Position numbers and translations under genes: made by a program. The notes beneath the pieces were generated by a model that searched no databases, was not told where the DNA came from, and saw only the letters and a list, made by a program, of their open reading frames with translations. From Clostridiaceae bacterium (lineage in GTDB: Bacteria > Bacillota > Clostridia > Saccharofermentanales > DTU023): a stretch of DNA of 8,400 nt. Positions 1 through 6,717 of the stretch are shown piece after piece; the first letter of the stretch is position 1; each line of letters begins with the position of its first letter. The stretch lies in assembly GCA_012728535.1 (NCBI GenBank), contig JAAYEX010000064.1, positions 1 through 8,400 on the forward strand. The letters are read 5' to 3'.

Positions 1-650
1 CCATCAACATCGATTTTACCTTTGGACATTGTAGCGATGCTGTCGAGGAGAAAAACACCGGCATTATCCCCCTTACCCGTAAGCTTGACACTACCGCCGT
101 TCAAGCCGACAGTCGAGTTTTTCATTACATAGATGCCGTAGTGTCCTTCGTAATCACTACCGGTACCGGTGACATTGATGCTGCCACCACTGATGATAAC
201 TCTACTTTTTTCGGGGCTGTAGATGCCATAAAGCGTATTTTTGCAATTAATCACTGCATTTTCGTTGAGAGTAAAGGTTGATTTATCAACATAAATAGTT
301 GCACTTTTGGCACTTGACTCCACCCTGATATTTCCGGCCAGAGTTACATTGGCATCATTCTGGAGAAGGAGGAAATAGTGATCACCGGCTGTTATGACTG
401 AATTGTTACCGGATCTGATCGTCAAGGCCTTGTTGTGCTTGACCCATAGCTGGCCATCTTTCAAAGTTATATTGCCTGTCACATTAATGACATCGCCGTC
501 AGACGCATTGTTGATGGCATTTCTCAATTGCTGTTCAGTATTTACTTTAACCTCAGCTGCCTGAACCGATAGGGGTGACAAAATCGTCACCAACAAGATG
601 GCCAGAGTCAGAGTTATTGTAAATACAAAGTTTTTGCGCTGCCTTATCAT
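1..650 (-). CDS. secreted beta-helix (pectate-lyase-like) surface protein, C-terminus beyond window
   Basis: About 216 residues are visible from the ATG at 650-648; the frame stays open to the left edge, so the gene is partial at its 3' end. A strong AGGAGG (659-664) lies 8 nt before the ATG. The N-terminus is a classic Sec signal peptide: basic MIRQRK, a hydrophobic core, and a likely cut after SVQA near residue 31. The mature protein starts with a segment of the type EQQLRNAINNASDGDVINVTG, common at the start of parallel beta-helix folds. Short strands follow with turns such as ISGGSINVTG and LNGGSVKLTG and recurring GIY motifs. It resembles the product of 713-2512 and lies 62 bp downstream of it, so the two are probably co-transcribed. 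No catalytic residues can be identified; adhesion or carbohydrate binding is inference. Whether it ends in a membrane anchor cannot be seen. Confidence 0.85.
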   Translation of the reverse strand, partial: MIRQRKNFVFTITLTLAILLVTILSPLSVQAAEVKVNTEQQLRNAINNASDGDVINVTGNITLKDGQLWVKHNKALTIRSGNNSVITAGDHYFLLLQNDANVTLAGNIRVESSAKSATIYVDKSTFTLNENAVINCKNTLYGIYSPEKSRVIISGGSINVTGTGSDYEGHYGIYVMKNSTVGLNGGSVKLTGKGDNAGVFLLDSIATMSKGKIDVD

Positions 651-688
651 TCTCAGATCCTCCTGTTAGCCGGAATTAGTGAAGCCGG

Positions 689-706
689 GTTGATGCCTCG
701 ATCAAC
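689..706 (-). repeat. small intercistronic hairpin between the two beta-helix genes
   Basis: The inverted repeat GTTGAT (689-694) and ATCAAC (701-706), with a 6-nt spacer, lies in the 62-bp gap between the stop of the upstream gene and the ribosome binding site of the downstream one. No T-run follows on the minus strand, so it does not look like a terminator. It could be an mRNA processing or stability element, or chance. Confidence 0.3.
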
Positions 707-712
707 TTGCCA

Positions 713-2512
713 TTATTTCTTCTTTCTCATAATCAGAATAATAACTACTGCCGCTATTAGCAGTAGAGCTAATATAATCAGTGCCAGCCAGAGTACAAAG
801 GAAGTAGTCTTTGAATTTCCTTGATTGCTGCTAACATCGCTTTCCTTAGTTGTTATCGTCAGGTCTTCGGCCTGAGATTCCGCTTCAGTCTCAGATGGAA
901 GCGTGCCGGCCTCAGATGCAGGCGAGCTGTAGACTGAAGATCTAGTGTCATCTGTCGTATCGGAAGGCGCCTCAGTTGATGTGCTTATCGTCACTTTCGT
1001 AGCTGCTTCTGTGCTTGTAGTGCTTGTAGCTTCCGCTTCAATAATAGTTACACCGTTTATAGCAAAGAAACCTTTGTTGTTTCCCTTCTGATACCGGATA
1101 CCTGCTTGACCGCCTTCCTGGGCCCATACTACGGATGAGCCTGAATTTGCGCTCAGGTTTGTTGAAGTACCTTCTGTAAAGACCGGCTTTCCGCCGGGAT
1201 TGCTCCAGACACAGACAACCGCATTTCCACTTATTTCCGGCTGGGCATTGAAATCCATCTTAATGACATTAGGGATGATGGCATTGCTGGTTCCGAAGGC
1301 AAAGACAAAGCCGTTGCCGATTTTTACTGAACCTGCGCCTCCGATCTGGACTGCAAACCCCGATCGGGCACTGACTATGCCGCCCTTGATATCAACTGTC
1401 TGCGATGTTATAGCATCGCCTGAACCGGCAGCTTCTACCCTGCCACCACTGATATTTGCTGTCATAGCTGCCAGGGCGGCTTCCGCCCCTCCAGCACTCA
1501 CAGTGCCTCCGCTCACATTTACAGAAAAAGCCCTGACAGCCGTTCCATTTGCGGCGTAGACTGAACCGCCCTTGACTGACACTTCCATGCCGCTTCCTGT
1601 AATAACATCACCCGGTCCCGAGTTTTCAACTTTGGCCGTGCCGCGTACAATTACATTGGAATCTGAAGCCCTCATGTATACGGTTCCATAGCTTCCATTA
1701 GATTTAATTGTACCGCCACTTAGTTCAAGCCGGCTGTATAAACCGTCGCTGCAAATGGCGTGATTGCTCTCTACCCCCGTTGCATAAACATTGCCGCCAG
1801 TGACATTGACCTTTACATTGTCGGCTGCAGAGGCTATATAAATCCCGCTGCCAACCAGATTATCTGTGGATGATACTGTACCTCCATTCACATTAACAAC
1901 AGAATTTGCACCTCGAACTGTGATAGCATCTCTTTTTGCGGTCACCGCACCGTTATTGACCGTCACAGATGTAGTTGCTCCCATTACATAAATCCCCGAG
2001 CCCGAAGAGCTGACATTACCACTATTCACTGTAATATTTGCGTTTAAAGCATCTGATCTGATGGCAAGTCCATCCGGACCCGTGTTCGCCACAACTCCGC
2101 CGTTTATGATGATGGAGCAGCCGCTGACATAAGGGTTGTAGATAGTTACAGGCTCACTGCTGGAAAGGTAACCTCCCTGGGCCAGTTCAAAAGTGCCGTT
2201 AGAACTATCGCCCAGGTTCATCAAGCCATTCACCGCTCCTGAAAGCTCTGCCTTCCAGACCACATGCACACCGGAGTCAAGATTTATTACCAGTTGGTTC
2301 TTTGCATTGGTAACTTTGCCTGTAACGGTAACAGTATTTCCTGATTGCACTGCACTCAGCGTGCCGCTGCCACCATGGTTGTAACTGTGATTAATCTGGA
2401 AGGTCAGATTATCTGCGTCAGTTGCCTTTACTGTCTGTGGGGAAAATGCCCAGAAGCTGAGCATTAATAATACTATCAAAAAAAATGACAGGACTTGTTT
2501 TCTCATTTTCAT
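713..2512 (-). CDS. membrane-anchored secreted beta-helix repeat protein with Ser/Thr/Glu-rich stalk
   Basis: A 599-residue protein. The start is the ATG at 2512: AGGAG (2519-2523) is 6 nt upstream, while the in-frame Met at codon 3 would sit 12 nt away. Residues 1-30 form a signal peptide (basic start, long hydrophobic core, likely cut after TVKA). Residues about 130-405 are imperfect repeats of roughly 20 residues carrying a V-x-V-x-GG-x-V-x-A pattern (SGGTVSAGG, SGGRVEAAG and KGGIVSARS type turns), as expected for a right-handed parallel beta-helix. Residues about 492-570 are a Ser/Thr/Glu-rich low-complexity stalk. Residues 571-595 are a transmembrane helix ending in RKKK. No LPxTG-like motif precedes the helix, so anchoring should be by membrane insertion rather than sortase. 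A role in adhesion, glycan binding or surface display is inference. Its neighbours are the HTH regulator 48 bp upstream and a related beta-helix gene downstream. Confidence 0.88.
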   Translation of the reverse strand: MKMRKQVLSFFLIVLLMLSFWAFSPQTVKATDADNLTFQINHSYNHGGSGTLSAVQSGNTVTVTGKVTNAKNQLVINLDSGVHVVWKAELSGAVNGLMNLGDSSNGTFELAQGGYLSSSEPVTIYNPYVSGCSIIINGGVVANTGPDGLAIRSDALNANITVNSGNVSSSGSGIYVMGATTSVTVNNGAVTAKRDAITVRGANSVVNVNGGTVSSTDNLVGSGIYIASAADNVKVNVTGGNVYATGVESNHAICSDGLYSRLELSGGTIKSNGSYGTVYMRASDSNVIVRGTAKVENSGPGDVITGSGMEVSVKGGSVYAANGTAVRAFSVNVSGGTVSAGGAEAALAAMTANISGGRVEAAGSGDAITSQTVDIKGGIVSARSGFAVQIGGAGSVKIGNGFVFAFGTSNAIIPNVIKMDFNAQPEISGNAVVCVWSNPGGKPVFTEGTSTNLSANSGSSVVWAQEGGQAGIRYQKGNNKGFFAINGVTIIEAEATSTTSTEAATKVTISTSTEAPSDTTDDTRSSVYSSPASEAGTLPSETEAESQAEDLTITTKESDVSSNQGNSKTTSFVLWLALIILALLLIAAVVIILIMRKKK

Positions 2513-2560
2513 ATTCCACTCCTTTCAGGACTAAACTAACTTTCTTTACTTCAGCACATT

Positions 2561-2806
2561 CTATGGAGGCACATTTTCTGATGCCTTGTCTTTTTGAAAA
2601 TCGTAATACCTTAAGATCAGCTCAGACTTACTTCTGACCTCCAGCTTCTTGTATATTCTTTTAACAAAATAATTGACCCCGGAAGTACTTATGTACAGCC
2701 GGCCGGCCATCTCTTTAGCCGTCATCCCACGGAGAAGCAACTGAAAGACTTCCTCTTCGCGGGGAGTCAGAACCGGAAGCGAATTCTCTTTATCAGTATT
2801 ATTCAT
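2561..2806 (-). CDS. stand-alone GerE/LuxR-type helix-turn-helix regulator
   Basis: An 81-residue protein that is almost entirely a LuxR_C (GerE) DNA-binding domain. The family signature LTPREEEVFQLL comes first, then G-x-T-x-K-E-M-A, L-x-I-S, V-x-x-x-V-K-x-I-Y-K-K-L and SEL. There is no receiver, PAS or autoinducer domain. The layout, about ten residues before the LTPRE motif and then only the HTH, matches Bacillus subtilis GerE (74 residues). I chose the ATG at 2806 because AGGA (2815-2818) is 8 nt upstream. A TTG at 2851, one base after the preceding reading frame ends, would give 96 residues and imply translational coupling, but it has no good ribosome binding site. The domain resembles the C-terminus of the membrane regulator at 4171-5613 (about 25 identities in 59 aligned positions by eye). 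It lies between surface-protein genes and probably regulates them or their operon. Confidence 0.82.
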   Translation of the reverse strand: MNNTDKENSLPVLTPREEEVFQLLLRGMTAKEMAGRLYISTSGVNYFVKRIYKKLEVRSKSELILRYYDFQKDKASENVPP

Positions 2807-2814
2807 AGCAAAAA

Positions 2815-2818
2815 TCCT
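2815..2818 (-). promoter_or_regulatory. ribosome binding site deciding the start of the small HTH gene
   Basis: AGGA on the minus strand, 8 nt before the ATG at 2806-2804. It favours that ATG over the TTG at 2851, which has no Shine-Dalgarno sequence at suitable spacing. Confidence 0.5.
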
Positions 2819-2852
2819 TTGTAATATTTCGGATGAAGATAAATAATCCAAA

Positions 2853-3119
2853 TTATTTCGACTGACGAATTTTCCTAATTAAAACTAAAACAATGACAAA
2901 AATCCCCCCACCGATAAAAAGCAATAAAAGCCCCCAAAGGAGTATTGATTTAAGTGAATCCGACATCGGCACCGACCTGCCGCTAGTGCTTGTTGTCAGC
3001 CCGCTTGCCACTGTGGAAACAAGTATTAAAGTTGCATCTTCTGACCCTTTCGTGTCATGCACAGTGACGTCTGTCATGGGCTCAGTCAATTCTGCAGTTG
3101 TACCGGATGATGTTGGTGT
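2853..3119 (-). pseudogene. severed C-terminal stalk and membrane anchor of the InlB-repeat protein
   Basis: Eighty-eight codons follow the TAA at 3120-3122 in the same frame as the upstream secreted protein, ending in TAA at 2853-2855. They encode a Thr/Ser-rich stretch (TPTSSGTTAELTEPM...), then one strong transmembrane helix of about 24 residues (from ILLWGLL to VIVLVLI) and a basic tail, RKIRQSK. This is the layout of the C-terminal anchor of the neighbouring beta-helix protein at 713-2512. The only possible separate start, a TTG at 3089, has no ribosome binding site, and translation from it would give a tail without a signal peptide. I therefore read it as the 3' part of the gene at 3120-3965, separated by a nonsense codon. 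It might still be expressed by readthrough. A sequencing error would also give this picture. Confidence 0.72.
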
Positions 3120-3965
3120 TTAAGTTTGAGTGGGCGTATCAGCAGGTGTAGCCGTAGTCGATGTGGTAGAAGATTTTTCCGTAGTTGTGCTTGTGCTTGT
3201 GCTTGTCGTTGTAGTGCTTGTAGTTGAAGATGTGGTAGTCGTTTCTATGATTTCGATTTTATAAGTGTCCCAAACAGCATACACCCTTGTATCGCCTGTA
3301 AAGATACATGCGTCTCCGGGATTAGCCTGCGGACCCGTGGGAGAACCTATTGCCCAGCACTTAAACTTCTTCATAAGCAGAGGTTTGAACTGTGTCGGCG
3401 GGAGCGTCATTCCGATATTGTCTAACGCCCAATTCTCTACCATGTAACCTGACCCGCCATTACCATCATATGTGATCTTATAGAGAGTATAGTTACCCTG
3501 ACCGACACCGGGTGCTTTAACACGTATATCAAGATAATTGGAATATTTGTTGTACTCGACGGAATATGGTTTTATACCGTTTACCGTCGCTGACGTTGCA
3601 TCGGAAAAAGCATAACCGCTCTGCGGAGCCAAACTGATTTCGTAATAGTAAGTGTAGGAAGGGCTCATGTGGCTGTTCCCTGCCCCGACACTCCAAATAG
3701 TACCATTGACCTCTTTTAATAATGTTGTGTTGTACGGGTCGACTGTATACTTACTGTCCGGTGCAATGCTGATAGCTCCCAAAACCTGAGCTCTTATTTC
3801 TCCTTCCGTGTACTTGGGCGTAAAAGAAAAGTGTAGTCCGGCCATATTGACTGCTACCGAGTCGATATGAGTTTTTGCGGATATTGTCACCGGCATAAGC
3901 GTTGTCAGTATCAGCATAGCCAGCAACAACACCGATAATCTGCCTGTTCTCTTCAAACCTTGCAT
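3120..3965 (-). CDS. secreted InlB-repeat (Listeria-Bacteroides repeat) surface protein, anchor lost by in-frame stop
   Basis: The product has 281 residues from the ATG at 3965. The frame is open upstream to a TTG at 4049, but that has no ribosome binding site, overlaps a palindrome and would put 28 polar residues before the signal peptide. From 3965 the protein begins MQGLKRTGRLSVLLLAM, a normal Sec signal peptide with a likely cut after TISA, and a modest AGG lies 8 nt upstream. The first domain (about residues 35-165) has Y-x-Y-Y-E-I-x-L-x-P-x-x-G-Y-x-F-S and ATVNG motifs seen in clostridial surface modules. An InlB B-repeat-like module follows: ITYDGNGGSGYM, then F-x-P, KKFKCWAIG and RVYAVW. 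The C-terminus is an almost pure Thr/Ser stalk ending at TAA 3120-3122. The same frame continues to a transmembrane anchor (2853-3119), so as written the protein should be secreted, not anchored. It is probably the first gene of the surface operon. Confidence 0.78.
   Translation of the reverse strand: MQGLKRTGRLSVLLLAMLILTTLMPVTISAKTHIDSVAVNMAGLHFSFTPKYTEGEIRAQVLGAISIAPDSKYTVDPYNTTLLKEVNGTIWSVGAGNSHMSPSYTYYYEISLAPQSGYAFSDATSATVNGIKPYSVEYNKYSNYLDIRVKAPGVGQGNYTLYKITYDGNGGSGYMVENWALDNIGMTLPPTQFKPLLMKKFKCWAIGSPTGPQANPGDACIFTGDTRVYAVWDTYKIEIIETTTTSSTTSTTTTSTSTSTTTEKSSTTSTTATPADTPTQT
3185..3214 (-). repeat. hexanucleotide tandem repeat in the Thr/Ser stalk
   Basis: Three perfect TTGTGC units (3185-3202) are followed by two degenerate ones, TTGTCG and TTGTAG. 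On the coding strand they give alternating Ser/Thr codons. Because the unit is six bases, slippage would change stalk length without changing frame, so it cannot itself explain the nearby stop codon. Confidence 0.6.
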
Positions 3966-4012
3966 ATCCGGTACCTGCCTTTCATTGCCGGAAGCTTTGC
4001 GTCTGTATCTTA

Positions 4013-4058
4013 ATTCTAAGAAGCAAATATTGTCTTGAATAGCTACCAATTTTGGTAG
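4013..4058 (-). promoter_or_regulatory. candidate promoter and operator for the surface-protein operon
   Basis: A perfect inverted repeat, CTACCAA (4043-4049) and TTGGTAG (4052-4058) with a 2-nt spacer, sits upstream of the signal-peptide ATG at 3965. On the minus strand a TAGAAT resembling a -10 box lies at 4018-4013, with no good -35 box at 15-17 bp. If transcription starts near 4006, the repeat is centred about 44 bp upstream, close to where LuxR-family activators usually bind. The absent -35 box fits an activator-dependent promoter. The obvious candidates are the two GerE-type regulators encoded on either side. The site is visible in the sequence; its function and the protein that binds it are inference. 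Confidence 0.4.
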
Positions 4059-4170
4059 GTCGGATTGAATTTGCCGATGATTTTTGATTCCGGAGAAAAC
4101 CTTTAGGAATAGTTAGCAGAATAGATTACCGGTTATACCGACAAAATGACCGCGATTCAACTCAACTCAG

Positions 4171-5613
4171 TCAATTCTCAGTAGGAAAACTTTCAGGATA
4201 CAGGTGGGCAAACAATTCAGAGCGTTTGTTGATACCCAATTTTCTGTACAGATTCTTAATGTGGAAGTTGGCAGTATGGACACTGATGGTTAAGTCCGTC
4301 GAGATTTGCTTAGCGTCCTTGCCAAGCAAGAGCAGGGCGGCGACTTCTTTTTCACGGGGTGTGAGTTTAAGGTCTTCAAGCAGATCCGACTCCTCCACTT
4401 TCCTCACCGCCTCAGTCATGTCAACAGAGCGAAAAGCGTCCGACCAGTCTGCAGCGAAGAGATGCTTTGAATAGGCGGGTGATAGCAGTATAAAGCCGAT
4501 GAAGACGGCTGCAGTAGTCAGTGTAGCAGCAAGGGGCAAGTTATCGGGTGTGTATGCAGAAATAGCGCCCGGAATCAGATAGGAAAGCATGCTCACAGGC
4601 AAAATGATCACAAGACAAAGTTTGAAGAGACGAAAGTCGCCATGTTTTTTGAATACACAGCCAAGCAAATAATAGGCAGCAATATAGCCCATTTGCTCAA
4701 AGCCGTGGATATAGCGGGCCAGACTGCGCAAGGCTGAGCCCTCCGGCATAAAATACAGACCATAAGTTAAGAGCATAGCGATAAAAAAGATATTGCACAT
4801 ATTCCAGACACTGCGCCTTGTGACAAGCTGCAGTGTTACCGCCAGGAAGACGACGAAAATGCCTACAGAACCGTTTGCTACCTGGGCGGCAGCTGACGAA
4901 GAGCCCGGCAGATAGGTATAGAATATCTCAACAAAATAGTGGGCGACAAAAAAATAGAGTGTCAGCTTAATTGCAGGATTCATACTAGCCCGGGGCCTGG
5001 CTTCTACGGCTGTAAAATCCTCTTTCTTATATAAAGAAAGGCAAATCGCTGTGCCCAGAATAAGGGCCGCCAAATATATCCTGCCGAAATAACCCGACAA
5101 TAGGGACAGGCCGGCATCCAGTTGACTGAGTGCAAAGAATAAAGAGATAGCAGCAGCTCCCAAAAGACGTTCTGCATTATTCAGGATAAAGGTATAGGCA
5201 AAGGCTGCACAGGCAGCACAGCCACCAAGGCCGAAAGTAAAGACTAAAGCCATAATCAGGCTGAGCAGGCTTTCCGGCATAAGAAGCCAGACAACAAAAG
5301 CGGCAGCAGTAACGAGAGCAGTCAGCCTGGCAAAAAAAGCCATATTTCTTGTCCTGGTAAATGCGAATAAAACACCGGCTCCGATGCAGTAGGCACTTCC
5401 CATCAGTGTCATGGCATCCAGTGCAAAAAGCTGAACTGATTCACTGAAAAGTGCCCCCTGCATGTTGGCAAAAACAGGAGCCAGAGGAAAGATCAGCATG
5501 TATTTTAAATGACAGGAACGTACATTACGTATGTTGATATTATCTTTAGAACGGCGCAAGGCAACAAGGGATGCAGGTAAACTACTTCTTGCGTCCGATT
5601 TCACTTCAGACAT
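4171..5613 (-). CDS. LuxR-family regulator with N-terminal polytopic membrane (MFS-like) domain
   Basis: A 480-residue protein with ATG at 5613, preceded by an excellent GGAGGTGA (5618-5625). Residues about 37-385 are strongly hydrophobic, with roughly ten to twelve membrane helices, for example around 62-86, 92-112, 116-144, 152-174, 178-195, 213-233, 248-265, 270-288, 306-321, 329-350 and 361-381. A soluble linker (about 386-415) leads to a LuxR_C/GerE DNA-binding domain at 416-472: LTPREKEVAALLLLGKDAK, L-x-I-S, NFHIKNLYRKLGI and RSEL. This architecture, a transporter-like sensor fused to a LuxR output, is known from anaerobic Actinomycetota and Clostridia, mostly with unknown ligands. No receiver domain is present, so signal sensing is probably by the membrane part. 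It lies 52 bp after the nucleoside hydrolase with no terminator between, suggesting co-transcription, and directly before the surface operon, a plausible target. Stop is TGA. Confidence 0.88.
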   Translation of the reverse strand: MSEVKSDARSSLPASLVALRRSKDNINIRNVRSCHLKYMLIFPLAPVFANMQGALFSESVQLFALDAMTLMGSAYCIGAGVLFAFTRTRNMAFFARLTALVTAAAFVVWLLMPESLLSLIMALVFTFGLGGCAACAAFAYTFILNNAERLLGAAAISLFFALSQLDAGLSLLSGYFGRIYLAALILGTAICLSLYKKEDFTAVEARPRASMNPAIKLTLYFFVAHYFVEIFYTYLPGSSSAAAQVANGSVGIFVVFLAVTLQLVTRRSVWNMCNIFFIAMLLTYGLYFMPEGSALRSLARYIHGFEQMGYIAAYYLLGCVFKKHGDFRLFKLCLVIILPVSMLSYLIPGAISAYTPDNLPLAATLTTAAVFIGFILLSPAYSKHLFAADWSDAFRSVDMTEAVRKVEESDLLEDLKLTPREKEVAALLLLGKDAKQISTDLTISVHTANFHIKNLYRKLGINKRSELFAHLYPESFPTEN

Positions 5614-5665
5614 ATTGTCACCTCCCTACCCTTATGCCCCTGTCATTTCCATTCCCGGACCTTCA

Positions 5666-6604
5666 TTAATCGAAGACTTCAATAGCGTTCAGCATTATTT
5701 CCCAGAAGAGATCAAGGTCAAGCTCTTCAGCGACTGTTACATTAGGCTGAGGTGACATATCCCAGGTATTCATCCGATAGTAATCAATTACGGACATACC
5801 GTAAGAGATGCCGGGCGTAGTAACCACATCTACAAAATAATCGGAAGTTTCGAATATTTCCGGATTAATCAGATAAGCAATGCAACAAGCATCATTTATC
5901 GTCGGTAGTATTTCGGTACCTTTCGCAGGTCCCAGAGCATAAAACTCAATTAAATCTCGAACAAAACGGCCTAAACGACTATCTATTTCAGATATTTTAG
6001 TAAATGCCTCAGGCGTTACAATAGCTTTTTCAGTCAGATCCCAGCCAAACATAACCTTTTTGCACTTGCTGTCAATAACAATCTTGGCAGCTTCCGGATC
6101 TACCCAGAAGTTGAATTCAGCTGCCCCGGTAATATTGCCGTAGCGGCCGCCTCCCATGAAAACGATCTGTTTGACTTTGTCACAAATCCCGGGTTCACGA
6201 GTCATAGCCAGCGCTATGTTGGTCAAGGGGCCTGCCGCAACAAGATTGATGTCCCCATCTGATTCCATAAAGGTTCTGATTAGAAAATCTGCAGCGTGTT
6301 CCTTGCTGGCCTGACGTAAGGGTACAAAGTGTTCAGGTCCTTCAAAACCGGACTGGCCATGAACCATGGGTGCTGTCTGCAGTTTTTTTAACAGTGGTTT
6401 GGCACAGCCGGGTACAACAGGTATATCCAGCTTCATCAAATCCATGATCATCAGTGCATTCTTAATAGTGTTCTCAAGAGTCGTATTGCCGGCTACAGTC
6501 GTAACGGCCAGCAAATCGATATGTGGGTCACCGGCTGCCATAATAATCGCCATGGCATCATCATGGCCGGGATCACCGTCGTAAATCACTTTTTCAACAC
6601 GCAT
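5666..6604 (-). CDS. nucleoside hydrolase (inosine-uridine preferring family)
   Basis: It probably cleaves the N-glycosidic bond of nucleosides to base plus ribose in the cytoplasm, for salvage. The length of 312 residues from ATG 6604 is normal for the family. Family hallmarks, numbered from this ATG: the calcium-binding N-terminal motif DGDPGHDD (9-16), VAGN (37-40), the FMGGGRYGNITG loop near 149-160, and AEFN (162-165) followed by WVDPEAA. The late metal-ligand position reads N237-D238, where the purine/pyrimidine hydrolases studied best have His-Asp, so the usual catalytic histidine is replaced. Substrate class cannot be assigned. A TTG two codons upstream (6610) is also in frame, but it is only 4 nt from AGGAGG, against 10 nt for the ATG. 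The next gene, 52 bp downstream, is a membrane-bound LuxR-type regulator. The enzyme might degrade or report on a nucleoside-related signal, but this is speculation. Confidence 0.92.
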   Translation of the reverse strand: MRVEKVIYDGDPGHDDAMAIIMAAGDPHIDLLAVTTVAGNTTLENTIKNALMIMDLMKLDIPVVPGCAKPLLKKLQTAPMVHGQSGFEGPEHFVPLRQASKEHAADFLIRTFMESDGDINLVAAGPLTNIALAMTREPGICDKVKQIVFMGGGRYGNITGAAEFNFWVDPEAAKIVIDSKCKKVMFGWDLTEKAIVTPEAFTKISEIDSRLGRFVRDLIEFYALGPAKGTEILPTINDACCIAYLINPEIFETSDYFVDVVTTPGISYGMSVIDYYRMNTWDMSPQPNVTVAEELDLDLFWEIMLNAIEVFD

Positions 6605-6614
6605 CTTCAAATAG

Positions 6615-6620
6615 CCTCCT
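6615..6620 (-). promoter_or_regulatory. AGGAGG ribosome binding site of the nucleoside hydrolase
   Basis: A perfect AGGAGG on the minus strand. It is 4 nt from an in-frame TTG (6610) and 10 nt from ATG (6604), so the ATG is the more likely start. The stretch from 6621 to 6717 is AT-rich, contains TATGAT-like -10 candidates but no convincing -35 box, and presumably carries this gene's promoter. Confidence 0.65.
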
Positions 6621-6717
6621 TATAAATTATCTTTTTTTAATCATAGATCATAAGAAGAGCATATACTACCAAAAATCTAAATATCTTAAGATTTTCCCTA
6701 GCTATTCTGGCAGCCAT

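Noticed and set aside
1200..1559. Plus-strand frame of 119 codons, and other plus-strand frames across the window
   Set aside because: They are antisense shadows of the beta-helix and other minus-strand genes, with no ribosome binding sites or recognisable domains.
713..2512. CRISPR-like or satellite repeats suggested by the recurring GGxV motifs
   Set aside because: The periodicity is at protein level only (beta-helix coils); the DNA repeats are neither identical nor evenly spaced.
3966..4049. N-terminal extension of the InlB-repeat protein from TTG 4049
   Set aside because: It has no ribosome binding site, overlaps the putative operator, and would bury the signal peptide behind 28 polar residues.
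3081..4178. Identical 13-mers CTCAGTCAATTCT at 3081-3093 and 4166-4178
   Set aside because: About one such match is expected by chance in a window of this length, and the flanks do not extend it.
6666..6672. CTACCAA half-site before the nucleoside hydrolase, matching one arm of the 4043-4058 repeat
   Set aside because: The second arm is absent, and a 7-mer match in AT-rich DNA is expected by chance.
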